DNA of 64,000 nucleotides, taken from the NCBI GenBank assembly GCA_964568675.1, contig CAZMQV010000001.1:120901-184900 (forward strand), written 5' to 3'. Shown one piece after another: positions 53,508-63,600 of the stretch (position 1 is the first letter of the stretch; each line of letters begins with the position of its first letter). A program made the position numbers and the translations under genes. Source of the stretch: UPXZ01 sp964568675 (GTDB lineage Bacteria; Bacteroidota; Bacteroidia; Bacteroidales; Paludibacteraceae). The notes below the pieces were generated by a model. It was not told the DNA's origin, did not search any database, and saw only the letters and a program-made list of their open reading frames with translations.

Positions 53508-55721
53508 CTATTCTTCGCGTTTGAAATTGAGCGCATCAAGGATTAGATGAATTTCTTGATCTACCACACCGTTGGCATGAAGCAATTCTTTTTCATCTTC
53601 AAAGTATTTTACAAAAAGTTCCCAATCATTATCAATTTCTTTAAGTGAATGGCTAAATCGCTTTTGTGCTTCTTTGTTTTTGTTCATACACCACGATATG
53701 ATACCTGCAACAGCAAAGTCGTGCCCGGTACATTCGCTGTTTTCGATTAAAAGCGATGCGAAATATTCGGACTGAGCCATGTTCCCGGCTTTGAAAGCGG
53801 TAGTAGTGGTGGCTCGGAGCAATTTTATGTTGTCGCCATAGTCGTTGTTCAGTTTTGTCAATTCTTTGAGAGCTTCATCATGCCGGTTTAGCTCGGATAG
53901 GCAGTTTACCGTCTGAAGCTGGATAGACAAATTTCCAGGTTTGATATAGTCGCAATGGCGGTATGTTTTCAACGCGTTTTCGGCATCTCCCATAAGCCGG
54001 TAGCATAGGGCAATTTTTCGATTGGTCCAGAAGTCGTCCGGTTTTATCAGGTCAGCCTTTTTATAAGCCTCGAGCGCCAGAAGTAATTGCGAGTTTTGTT
54101 GATAAGCATAACCCATTTTCTGGTATAGTCCGGCTGAGAAATCACCTTCTTTTTCGAGTTCGGCAAAGAGTTCGATAGCTTGTGGATATAGTTTTTTTGA
54201 AAAATAAAATTCAGCGATGTTCTTTTTAATGTCGTCGCCCATCGAAAGTAGATTGAAGAGGTACGAGCGGTGAAGCAGAAGTGATGTTTTAAACATATTT
54301 GCAAAGTCCCCCCGATTTGGGTTGAGCTTGAAGAAGCGGAAAAGGTCTTGTACATAATGTTTTGAGATGGTTTTTGCCAATACATTGGGCGAGAGAATCG
54401 CTTCGTCTTTGTTCATTTCTTCCATTTGTTCGGCAGCTTCGCTAAATGAGCTTTTCATCATGTTACGTTGCATTTCGGGCATTTGGAGTATGCTTAGGCA
54501 AAACGAATATCTATCGGAATTGCACATGGCATTTGAGCCGACGAAAGCCGAAAGCATCGACTTGTCGTTGTTGTCGAATAGCGGGCTGATTGCACTGTTT
54601 CGCACATCGAAAGGCATGAACCAGCTTGAGAAATCGCTAAAAAACGGGAAGGATTTCAGCATGGCGAAGGTACTCATGTAAACATCGGCTCCGCTAATTT
54701 CCATTTCGGCAAGTTCCTGAATTTTTTCGGATGCGCCACTGTTTTCAATCATTTCTTGCCAGTCGGGGTTGATGTCGCCCCATTCGTCGCTGTTGAGCGG
54801 ATTTTCTCCACCCATTCCTTCCTTTATGAGTGGTTGAATTTTCATTAGTTCAGGGAAAATTTCTTCCTGAAGTTTTTTGGATATCTCATCGGTTTCGGTA
54901 GTGCCAATAATCTGAATGATGATATTTTGCAGGTTTTCGGCTGTCGAATTATCGTCGGCGATTAGCACTAATCTGTTTCTTATTGATGGAAAATATGGGA
55001 TGAAACGGTTGTATTTTGCAAGTATAAAGCAAATTCCCACTAAAGCGCGTTGTTTGGTAGGCACATCGTTTGATTTGCACGCGTCAAAAAGCATGTTCAA
55101 TTTTGCCTCATCGAAGGTGCGCCAAATGTTGAATGTAAGAGCTGAAACGAGAAACGCCTTTGCCGTTGAGTCTTTGTAGCTGTCGTTCATCACGTTTTTG
55201 AAAAGCTCCATCATGCCGGGAGAATCGAACTCTGTTTTCAACCAGAAATAGTTGAAAAGGTATTCTATGGCTCTTTCAAATTCAAGCTCTATCTGAAACT
55301 CACGTTCCATGTCTTTGATTCCGGAGTTTTCAAGTTCGCTTATTTCATTCAGTCGGTTTAGTTTTCTTTGTAAATCGTCAGCTTCATATTGAGGTTTGAA
55401 AGAGAAATATCTTTTTTGTGAAAACTCCAGATTGTTGTGGTTACGTGTGAGCAATTCGTCGCGCATTTGCGAAGTGATAATAAATAGTTTGGCTATCAGT
55501 TTGTTGTAAACCGATTTTCGTTCCGGGTCGGGAGTGCCATCTAAGAAATATTGCAGCAAATAACGATAATTTGTCTGCATATTGTCTAAATTTTGCTTGT
55601 AACTTGCCGAATTTAACTCCCGGCAGAGCAAGTTGATATTATCGAATGCGTTTTTAATATTGCCGTTCGACAGCATGGAGAGGGTTGTCTTGTAAGTACC
55701 GTGAATTTCGGAAGGAGTCAT
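53508..55721 (-). CDS. Tetratricopeptide repeat protein, ~737 aa, unknown function
   Basis: The N-terminal ~480 residues are alpha-helical and not recognised; they include MTPSEIHGTYKTTLSMLS and a stretch with SSWFMPFDVRNSAI. The C-terminal ~230 residues contain several TPR units (GLYQKMGYAYQQNSQLLLAL, IALCYRLMGDAENALKTYRH, SIQLQTVNCLSELNRHDEAL). No signal peptide, so it is probably cytoplasmic. It lies between a Crp/Fnr regulator (65-bp gap) and gldF. It probably scaffolds protein contacts, but no partner can be named. Confidence 0.7.
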   Translation of the reverse strand: MTPSEIHGTYKTTLSMLSNGNIKNAFDNINLLCRELNSASYKQNLDNMQTNYRYLLQYFLDGTPDPERKSVYNKLIAKLFIITSQMRDELLTRNHNNLEFSQKRYFSFKPQYEADDLQRKLNRLNEISELENSGIKDMEREFQIELEFERAIEYLFNYFWLKTEFDSPGMMELFKNVMNDSYKDSTAKAFLVSALTFNIWRTFDEAKLNMLFDACKSNDVPTKQRALVGICFILAKYNRFIPYFPSIRNRLVLIADDNSTAENLQNIIIQIIGTTETDEISKKLQEEIFPELMKIQPLIKEGMGGENPLNSDEWGDINPDWQEMIENSGASEKIQELAEMEISGADVYMSTFAMLKSFPFFSDFSSWFMPFDVRNSAISPLFDNNDKSMLSAFVGSNAMCNSDRYSFCLSILQMPEMQRNMMKSSFSEAAEQMEEMNKDEAILSPNVLAKTISKHYVQDLFRFFKLNPNRGDFANMFKTSLLLHRSYLFNLLSMGDDIKKNIAEFYFSKKLYPQAIELFAELEKEGDFSAGLYQKMGYAYQQNSQLLLALEAYKKADLIKPDDFWTNRKIALCYRLMGDAENALKTYRHCDYIKPGNLSIQLQTVNCLSELNRHDEALKELTKLNNDYGDNIKLLRATTTTAFKAGNMAQSEYFASLLIENSECTGHDFAVAGIISWCMNKNKEAQKRFSHSLKEIDNDWELFVKYFEDEKELLHANGVVDQEIHLILDALNFKREE

Positions 55722-55786
55722 GTCGATTTTTTTTTATTTGTTTAACAGACAAAGTACACGAATCGAAAAACAAACAGGTGAAATCA

Positions 55787-56488
55787 TTATCCCAATTTAC
55801 TCGTTTTCCGGATTTTTTCTTCGTCAATAATTTTTATTTTTCTACCGTCGATGGTTATCATCTCCTCGTTTACAAAGCTTGTAAGCGTTCTGATAGCGTT
55901 TGAAGTGGTCATGTTCGATATGTTTGCCAAATCTTCGCGCGACAGATAGATGCTGATGGTGGCGCCATCTTCTTCCATGCCGTAGTTGTCTTTTAATGAT
56001 AGCAAAGCCTCTGCCAATCTGCCACGAATGTGTTTTTGTGTCAAATTGACAGTCCGCATGTCAGATTCTGCCAAATCGCTTGCCAATTCTTCGAGAAAAC
56101 GGTAGCAAAAGTCGTTGTTATGACGCAAAATAGAGATGAAACTTTCGGCGCTTAAGGCAACTACGGTGCATGCCTCAAATGCGATAACAGAAGTGCTGTT
56201 TGGCTCATTGGCGATTATTGCCCTGAATCCGAAGTGCTCGCCCGGCTTCAACATGCGCACGATTTGCTGACGGTTGTTATTGCCGGTTTTATACACTTTT
56301 ACTTTCCCACTTGCCAATATCATCAAGTGGGTAGGCATTTCGCCTTCGCGTTGGATTACTTCATTCTTTTTGAATTGATGAATCGTGTGCGAATTTCGGA
56401 TGTATGTACGTTCGTCTGTCGTCAAAACATCCCAAAATGTGATAATCTCCTCGATGGATTTTGTAGTAGTATTCTGTTTTTTTGTCAT
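55787..56488 (-). CDS. Crp/Fnr family transcriptional regulator
   Basis: The 233-residue protein has an N-terminal cyclic-nucleotide-binding beta-roll (FKKNEVIQREGEMPTHLMIL, LKPGEHFGFRAII) and a C-terminal winged helix with the recognition helix in SREDLANISNMTTSNAIRTL. It lacks the Cys residues of Fnr, so it is not an Fe-S oxygen sensor of that type. Effector unknown. It is upstream of the TPR gene on the same strand. Confidence 0.9.
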   Translation of the reverse strand: MTKKQNTTTKSIEEIITFWDVLTTDERTYIRNSHTIHQFKKNEVIQREGEMPTHLMILASGKVKVYKTGNNNRQQIVRMLKPGEHFGFRAIIANEPNSTSVIAFEACTVVALSAESFISILRHNNDFCYRFLEELASDLAESDMRTVNLTQKHIRGRLAEALLSLKDNYGMEEDGATISIYLSREDLANISNMTTSNAIRTLTSFVNEEMITIDGRKIKIIDEEKIRKTSKLG

Positions 56489-56528
56489 AATCTGTCAGAT
56501 GTGTGCTTGAAAGTTATGTTTTAGAACA

Positions 56529-56536
56529 CAAATTTA
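56529..56536 (-). promoter_or_regulatory. -7 box for the Crp/Fnr gene
   Basis: CAAATTTA on the plus strand reads TAAATTTG on the minus strand, 41 bp before the ATG. Confidence 0.5.
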
Positions 56537-57241
56537 CAATAATAATTTTAAGTTGCGAAATTATAACGATTAATTTTTTTGTATCAATCTTTTGTCTGTG
56601 TAAAATAAGAAAAGCTAAGCGCGTCCCGTTTTTTTTTATTCCGTGATTAAATCGAATTGTCGAACTCGCTCCGCAATATCTTCAAAGAAAATAATCACCA
56701 AACAATCATATTTAAGATTTTTGGCTCATAGAAGGTAAAACTCTTTGACAGTTGGCGGCAGAATGTGTCATCAGACAATAATGCTTAAGTCTAAGTCTTT
56801 CTATTAGAGCCGTTGATGATTTTAATGACAAAATATTTATGGCATCATCCAAAGTTATTTCTTTTGATATGTCTTGATAATGAGTATTAATATAAGAAAA
56901 CTATCAATAACGCGGTTAATATGCGTGTTTTTCGTTTCAAAAACGGTGTCCTACTAATCAGATTTGTAAAAATAAAATAAATCTCTATTCTAATAATTCA
57001 TTTTTCTGAGTTATCCTCTCCAAGAAAACGGTTAAAGCTGTTGGCTGATTTTGGTATTACGATGCAATCATTACACCATAATTTTTTTAAATAAACAACT
57101 AAAATATATCTTCTTCTATCCGTCTATCAGCTATCTGTTTTTTTCAGTATTCTGAAGAATCACGTGCTTCTAATGGAATTTAGTGTGGGCGATATTTATT
57201 AACCCTGATAAAAAACTGTGAAAATCTTCCTTAGATTTTTA

Positions 57242-57249
57242 TAACTTTG
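57242..57249 (+). promoter_or_regulatory. -7 box (TAACTTTG) for the lnb-like gene
   Basis: Exact TAnnTTTG element, 30 bp before the ATG. Confidence 0.6.
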
Positions 57250-57278
57250 CACAAAACTTTATTTCAATTAAAAAAGTG

Positions 57279-58481
57279 ATGAAAAAACTTGCTTTCATTT
57301 TTATTTTAATGCTCACCAGCCTGTTTGGCACTACAGCTCAACAAATACATGTTACCGATAGCACCCGACTTAGCCTGCTCACTTGTTCGCCCGGATCGGT
57401 GGCTTATGAGAAATTCGGACATACCGGCATTCGCATTTACGACTCCCTGCAAGGGATTGACCTTGTAGCCAATTGGGGAATCTTTGATTTTGATAAACCG
57501 AATTTCTACCCCAAATTTGTGCGGGGCGAAACCTATTATATGTTGGGGATTTATTCGACCGATATTTTTATCGATAGCTATCAGGAGCGCAATTCAAGTG
57601 TTACCGAGCAGATGATTAACCTCACAGCCTCCCAAAAACAAGTGTTGCTGAACAAGATAATGACTAATTATGAACCGCAAAATCGGGAATATCTATATAA
57701 TTTTGTGTTTGACAATTGTGCAACACGTCCGCTCGATTTGATAGTTCAGACTTACGTTTCGGAACAGATAGCGTTCAGAGGCGATTACTCTGAAAAAACT
57801 TACCGCGAATGGATTGGGCAATTCGCGGGCAAAGATTCGTGGTTGATGTTTGGAATTGATTTGGTTTTTGGGAGAGGTGCCGATAAGCCGGCTCCACGCG
57901 AGAAGGCGATATTTCTCCCGGAAGTGCTCGAAGCGCAGCTGGATGGCGCGAAAGTGATAACACCAGACGGCCGAGAAATGAATTTGATAACTAAGAAACA
58001 AATGCTTGTTTCCAAAACTGAAGTTGATGAAAAAAAGAACTTCTTCGCCACTCCTTTGTTTCTACTTATCGTGGTGGTATTAATGGGGCTTTCGATTGAC
58101 TATTGGGAAAGAAAGAACAAGAAAAATTATCGTATTATTGACTTTTTCTTGCATTTCATAGCCGGTGTAGCCGGTGTTGTTATTTTTTATTTAATGTTTT
58201 TCTCCATTCATCCTTTGGTAAGTTCAAACTTTAATCTGCTTTGGTGCAACCCCATCAGTCTTCTGACCGCTGTGTTAATTCTTGTGAATCATTCGGGCAA
58301 ATTAACCATGATGCTGCAAGTTTTACATGTGATGTTGTTGCTATTAAGCATTGTTGTTTTCGTAATACAAATCCAGGTGATGAATCCTGCTTTTTTGCCT
58401 TTGATGTTGTTGATGCTATTCCGTGCACTTATTTATTTGAAACAAAATAGGGCGTCACGTCATCCGGTAAAAAATAATTAA
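57279..58481 (+). CDS. lnb: DUF4105 protein, candidate lipoprotein N-acyltransferase (Lnb-like)
   Basis: The 400-residue protein has a signal peptide (~1-20), a periplasmic DUF4105 domain (~25-240) and about five C-terminal membrane helices (~255-395). Conserved candidates for catalysis are His48 (KFGHTGIRIYD) and Cys147 (FDNCATRP), as expected for a papain-like fold. I recall that DUF4105 plus five helices is the layout of Lnb, the Bacteroides enzyme that adds the N-acyl chain to lipoproteins in place of Lnt. On that basis I assign the name; the match is by domain order and motifs only. A GTG precedes the ATG; ATG 57279 is used. Confidence 0.78.
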   Translation: MKKLAFIFILMLTSLFGTTAQQIHVTDSTRLSLLTCSPGSVAYEKFGHTGIRIYDSLQGIDLVANWGIFDFDKPNFYPKFVRGETYYMLGIYSTDIFIDSYQERNSSVTEQMINLTASQKQVLLNKIMTNYEPQNREYLYNFVFDNCATRPLDLIVQTYVSEQIAFRGDYSEKTYREWIGQFAGKDSWLMFGIDLVFGRGADKPAPREKAIFLPEVLEAQLDGAKVITPDGREMNLITKKQMLVSKTEVDEKKNFFATPLFLLIVVVLMGLSIDYWERKNKKNYRIIDFFLHFIAGVAGVVIFYLMFFSIHPLVSSNFNLLWCNPISLLTAVLILVNHSGKLTMMLQVLHVMLLLLSIVVFVIQIQVMNPAFLPLMLLMLFRALIYLKQNRASRHPVKNN

Positions 58482-58603
58482 GCTAAGGGAGAAGTCATCC
58501 CGGCTTAGTTGTGGGGTGATGAGCGATAAAGTCGTGCAGTATAAATAGCTTGAGAGCGACTCAATCAATTTTCTTTGTCATATTTTCTTTGTAGATATTT
58601 TTT

Positions 58604-59296
58604 ATGAAAAAACTTATTGGAATATTTTTTTTGTGTGTCTTTGCTACTTCCGCAGTAGCTCAGGAATGTAGTTCGTATTTTAATTTGAGCAAAAATACTC
58701 GAATAGAGTATGGCAACTACAATAGTAAAAATAAACTCACTTCCCGAACTAAAAACTTAGTAGTTGATAACAAGAAAACCAACGATGGCTTTGTGATAAC
58801 GGTAAGTTCGGAAACTCTCGACGACAAAGCTAAAGTATTGGCGTCGATAGAGTCGGTAGGGATTTGCAACAAGGGTAATTATTCCACTGAGTTGAAGAAT
58901 TTTAGTAGCGATAAACTCCCCAAGTCGTCGGATATGAAAATTAGCTTCGAAGGCGATAAAGTCTATTATCCCGCCAATCTGAAACCGGGCGACAAGCTAA
59001 AAGATGCAAACTCAAGTATCAATATGAAGACATCGGGAGGAAAAACGCTTATGACCATTACCACCAAAATGACTAACCGGAAAGTGGAGGAATCGGTGCT
59101 GGTGGAAACTCCTGCCGGAAAGTTCCAGTGTCTTAAAATCACGTATCAAAACACGGTAAGCATGAAGCTGATGGGAACAAAAAAGCAGCGTGTCAGCGAG
59201 TACATCTCTGCCGGTGTGGGAGTAGTAAAACAAGAAGTCTTTGATGAAAAAAATAAGCTTAATTCTCGCATGTTGATACTGAAGCTTACTCATTGA
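58604..59296 (+). CDS. Periplasmic protein, DUF3108/TapB-like fold
   Basis: The 230-residue protein has a signal peptide (MKKLIGIFFLCVFATSAVAQ|E). The mature part is beta-rich, with VVDNKKTNDGFVITVSSE, ETPAGKFQCLKITYQ and an ending that resembles DUF3108-like domains (EYISAGVGVVKQEVFD). Such proteins are outer-membrane- or periplasm-associated; their function is uncertain. It stands 122 bp after the lnb-like gene on the same strand. Confidence 0.6.
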   Translation: MKKLIGIFFLCVFATSAVAQECSSYFNLSKNTRIEYGNYNSKNKLTSRTKNLVVDNKKTNDGFVITVSSETLDDKAKVLASIESVGICNKGNYSTELKNFSSDKLPKSSDMKISFEGDKVYYPANLKPGDKLKDANSSINMKTSGGKTLMTITTKMTNRKVEESVLVETPAGKFQCLKITYQNTVSMKLMGTKKQRVSEYISAGVGVVKQEVFDEKNKLNSRMLILKLTH

Positions 59297-59425
59297 TGGT
59301 TTGTTAATGGTTAGAGTAAGAGTAAAATAGCGAACTTAAGCGATATTTAAAACTGAGATATTTTCATGAATAATATATCGGAAAACCTGAAATCAGATCG
59401 ATTGATTTAAATACACACAAATACA

Positions 59426-60565
59426 ATGCAACTACAACTTCAACCAAAAACCGAACGATTAGCATCTCTCGACATCCTGCGAGGGTTTGATTTGTTTTGT
59501 CTGGTCTTTTTTCAACCTGTTTTTATGGCTTTTGGCGCTACTGTGGATACGCCATGGATGCGTGAGTTGATGAAACCTTTTGAACATGTTGAATGGGAGG
59601 GCTTTGCTTTTTGGGATATTATCATGCCGCTATTTTTGTTTATGGCAGGCGCTTCGATGCCCTTTGCTTTTTCCAAATTTGTGGGATACGGTCAAAAAAA
59701 ACCGGTATATAAACGATTATTGAAGCGGGTTTTACTGCTTTGGGTGTTCGGGATGATGTGCCAGGGTAATCTTTTAGGATTAAATCCGGAGAGAATATAC
59801 TTCTATTCGAACACACTGCAAGCCATTGCAATGGGATATTTGATTGCGGCTTTGTTGATGATGAACTTTAAGCTGAAAGGACAGATAGTAGTAAGCATGT
59901 TTTTATTATTGCTCTATTGGGCGCTACTCACTTTTGTGAAAATAGGAGAGTGGGGAGGCGGAAGTTTTGGACCCGACAACAACCTTGCCGAATATCTTGA
60001 CCGTGTAGTTTTAGGTCGTTTTCGCGATGGAGTTCGTGTTACGGAAGCGGGGTTGGATTTCGGGAACTATCGTTATACCTGGATATTGAGTAGTTTGAAT
60101 TTTGGCGTAACGGTGATGACGGGAGTTTTTGCCGGGCACATTCTGAAAGCCTCAATGAGCGCAGTCAAAAAGCTGAGATGGCTTGTGGTAGTGGGTGTGG
60201 CGATGGTAGTAGTGGGGCAAGTTTGGAGTTTGCAGATGCCTATAATCAAGAAAATATGGAGTAGCTCCATGACGCTATATAGTAGCGGAATATGTTTCTT
60301 GCTGATGGCTTTATTCTACTACATAATCGATTATAAGAAGTATATCCGACGATTAAATTGGCTCAAGATATATGGCATGAATTCAATTATGGCTTACATG
60401 CTTTACTCGATACTGGATTTTAGTGGACTTGTCAATTCTGTGCTATATGGTTTTGAACAGTACCTTGGCAATTATTATTACGCCATCTTGCAGTTGGGCA
60501 AGGTTTCTGTCATTTTCTTTATTTTATGGCTAATGCATCGTCATAAAATATTCCTGAAGGTGTGA
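59426..60565 (+). CDS. HGSNAT/NagX-like membrane acyltransferase (DUF5009)
   Basis: The 379-residue integral membrane protein has ten or more helices. It opens ERLASLDILRGFDLF and carries FWDIIMPLFLFMAGASMPFAF, the signature of bacterial relatives of heparan-alpha-glucosaminide N-acetyltransferase (DUF5009 group), and ends with GMNSIMAYML. These proteins are thought to move acyl groups from cytoplasmic donors to extracytoplasmic sugars. It converges with a GH2 beta-galactosidase; a joint role in glycan breakdown is possible but not shown. Confidence 0.82.
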   Translation: MQLQLQPKTERLASLDILRGFDLFCLVFFQPVFMAFGATVDTPWMRELMKPFEHVEWEGFAFWDIIMPLFLFMAGASMPFAFSKFVGYGQKKPVYKRLLKRVLLLWVFGMMCQGNLLGLNPERIYFYSNTLQAIAMGYLIAALLMMNFKLKGQIVVSMFLLLLYWALLTFVKIGEWGGGSFGPDNNLAEYLDRVVLGRFRDGVRVTEAGLDFGNYRYTWILSSLNFGVTVMTGVFAGHILKASMSAVKKLRWLVVVGVAMVVVGQVWSLQMPIIKKIWSSSMTLYSSGICFLLMALFYYIIDYKKYIRRLNWLKIYGMNSIMAYMLYSILDFSGLVNSVLYGFEQYLGNYYYAILQLGKVSVIFFILWLMHRHKIFLKV

Positions 60566-60615
60566 ATGTGATTGTGATTGTAATCGGACTTTACATCCAA
60601 ATACTACTATGAACC

Positions 60616-60648
60616 AAAAAAAGTTCACCGGAAAGGTGAACTTTTTTT
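60616..60648. terminator. Terminator acyltransferase gene / lacZ
   Basis: AAAAAAGTTCACC and GGTGAACTTTTTT pair over 13 bp with loop GGAAA; A- and T-runs serve both converging genes. Confidence 0.9.
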
Positions 60649-60669
60649 TTGGTAGAATGACAGTATGCG

Positions 60670-63600
60670 TTAAAAGAGTTTGTCTATCTCTTTTACATTG
60701 TTCAAAGGCATAATGGTGAAGCTGTAGCTGATATTGGTATCTTTGGGAACGATGCGGTATTGTGGCTCTGGCCATGCTCCCCAGCTGTTGTTGCCACCAA
60801 CGCCTTGCATGCGGTAGTCGATAAACAAATCCACTTTGTCTGATGGAGTGAAAGCGTTGCAATGCTTTTTGTCGGGTGCTGTGGCGCGTGGCGCGTCATT
60901 GTGCCAGTCATCTCCATTGTCGATGGTTTCGAGCAGAATGTTCGACGCGTTGAACTCAAAATTGCCCTTGTCCGAAGCAAAAAGAATCGCTTTCCCGCTT
61001 TTGGTGCTGAGTGTTAGCCATTTGGTGTCGGTGTGGTGTCCATTTTCTTGAGTCAATACATATTTCTCTGTCATTTCACTTACCGGTGCTTTGTAGCGGT
61101 CAATGAAAGTGGAAGTTTTTCTGTCGCTGTAATTAGACCACGGTCCACGTCCGTAGTATTCAGCATTTACAAATTCCTTTGGCATTTGCATGCGCATACC
61201 TACTCTGAAAATTAACTGTGAACTCGATTTTGAAGCGTCAAAGTCGTTTTTAACATTGATTTTTCCGTCGCCTGAAATGGTGTATTGCACTTTCCAAGTT
61301 GCGTTTAACGCACTGTAATTATAGGTAAAGTTGATTACAGTGGTGTTGTCCTGCGTGGTTTGAGTAAAGTTTTCGGCTATTGGTTCAGCGTAGCTTGCAT
61401 CTTTCCATGCTTTCAAACGTTTTGGATGCCCTGCACCGTAATCATTATCTATTGGTGCGCGCCAGAAGAATGGGCGAAGTCCGAAACCTTCGTTTATATA
61501 TTCAGTACCACCAAACTTGTAGGATGTAATTACGCCGGTTTTCTTGTTGATAACTGCTGTGAAGTTTTTCCCCGAAAGATTTATGTCGTTGCCATTTTCG
61601 GAAAGTTTTACAGTAGCATTCGAGTGAGCCAACTTCAAGCCTGCATTTTCATTCACTACAAACTGGTCGCGGGCTACTACCCAACCTGCAGGTATGGCGC
61701 GTGTTTCTGTTTTTTGTTTCACATAGAAACTGATAGTAGTCTGCGTGTTGTTTTTGAAAAGTTTAGCGATTCCGGGTAGTGTTACCGTTTTAGTTTCTTG
61801 TGCTTGAATATTGCTTGCTATTGTGCCTTTTTTTAGTGTTTTGCCATTCGATTTTACTTCATATTCGATGTTGTATTGACTTAAATCGATAAAGAAATTT
61901 TCGTTGTAAATTTTTACAGTCTCTTTTGTGTGGTCAAAGTCCTTGAACCACACGTGTTGATACACTTTGCGCATCTCCTCGGTGTGTGGTTTGGTGGATC
62001 TGTCGGGGAGCACAATGCCATTGCAGCAAAAGTCGCCTGCCGAAGGTGTGCCTTTTGGCCCGTAGTCGCCGCCAAAAGCCCAAAATTTATTTCCTTTCTC
62101 GTCGGTAGCTTCAAGTCCCTGATCCACCCAGTCCCAGATACATCCGCCTTGTAGCGATGGATATTTGCGAATGATATTCCAGTAGTCAATGAAGTTGCCA
62201 AGACTATTTCCCATGGCGTGGGCATACTCGCATTGGATAAGCGGGCGATCAATGTCCGTGCGATTGGCATATTTTTCAATTTCTTCGGGAGTGCGATACA
62301 TGGGGCAAACGATGTCGGTATTCCATTCTTCGCCTGCGCGCTCATATTGCACAGGGCGTGAGTTGTCGCGCTCTTTAATCCATTTGTAGGTTTGATAAAA
62401 ATTATATCCATTGCCACTTTCATTGCCAAGCGACCAGGTTACCACGCAGGCGTGGTTTTTGTCGCGCTCCACCATGCCAATGGTGCGATTCAAATGGTCT
62501 TCGAGAAAAAGCGGATTGTTGCCAAGGGTGCCACCTTTGCGCAGGTCGTAGCCCATGCCGTGGGCTTCGATATTGGCTTCGTCAATTACGTAAATCCCAT
62601 ATTCGTCGGCCAAGCGGTAGAATAGCTCTGGCTGCGGATAGTGGCAAGTGCGCGCGGTGTTCACATTGTATTTGCGAAAAAGTTCGAAATCCTTGCGCAT
62701 CAGTTCTTCGGTAACGTAATGTCCGGTTTTTTCGTTGTGTTCGTGTATGTTCACGCCTTTCACCAATACCGGTTTTCCGTTTACCAAGAATTGTTTGTTT
62801 TTAATTTCGGCTGTGCGGAAACCAATTTTTGTGGCTGTCGATTCAATGGTTTTTCCCTCATTGTCTTTCAGTTCAATTACCAATGTGTAGAGGTTAGGTT
62901 CTTCGGCCGACCATTTTTTTACGTTAGCTACCGTTTTGTTGAAACGAATCTTATCGGCTGTTTTTTTACTGTCTTGCGCTACTACTGCCGATTTTGAATC
63001 CAATATCTGATAAGCTACTGTGAGTTCAGTCTTATTTGCACTATTATTAAGCGTAATATCTAAATCAAAAACTCCGTTCTCATAGTTTTTATCCAATGAA
63101 GGACGTGCGAAGAAATCGACAATGTGCGTTTTTGGGCGCGCAAAAACATATACGTCGCGTTCAAAACCACTCAAGCGCCAGAAATCCTGACATTCCAGGT
63201 AGGTGGCGTCGCTCCAGCGATGCGTTTGTACGGCAATTGTATTTTTGCCAAATTTGGCTTTTTGAGTGATATCAAAACGCGCCGGAAGCTTGCTATCTTT
63301 AGTCATTCCGAGAAATTCTCCATTGAAATAGATGTATGAAGCGCCTTTGATGCCATCAAATGCGAGAATAATTTCTTCGCCCTTCCAAGTTTCCGGTATT
63401 TCAAATTCTCTCCGATACGTCCCGGTGGGGTTAAACTCTTCGGGAACGAGTGGTGGATTCGGTTTGTTCCAAAACGGAGCATGTCCCGGCGAAGTGAATT
63501 CATATGTGGTATTCACATAGATGGGATAGCCAAAGCCTTGCACTTCCCAGTTTCCGGGTACATTGATATCTTTCCAACTGCTCGCGTCGAAATTTTCTTT

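Larger units (their letters stand above)
56489..57278. other. Gene-free divergent region crp-like gene / lnb-like gene
   Basis: This 790-bp stretch holds the promoters of both neighbours (56529 minus, 57242 plus). I could find no ORF, tRNA or strong inverted repeat in the middle. Confidence 0.5.
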
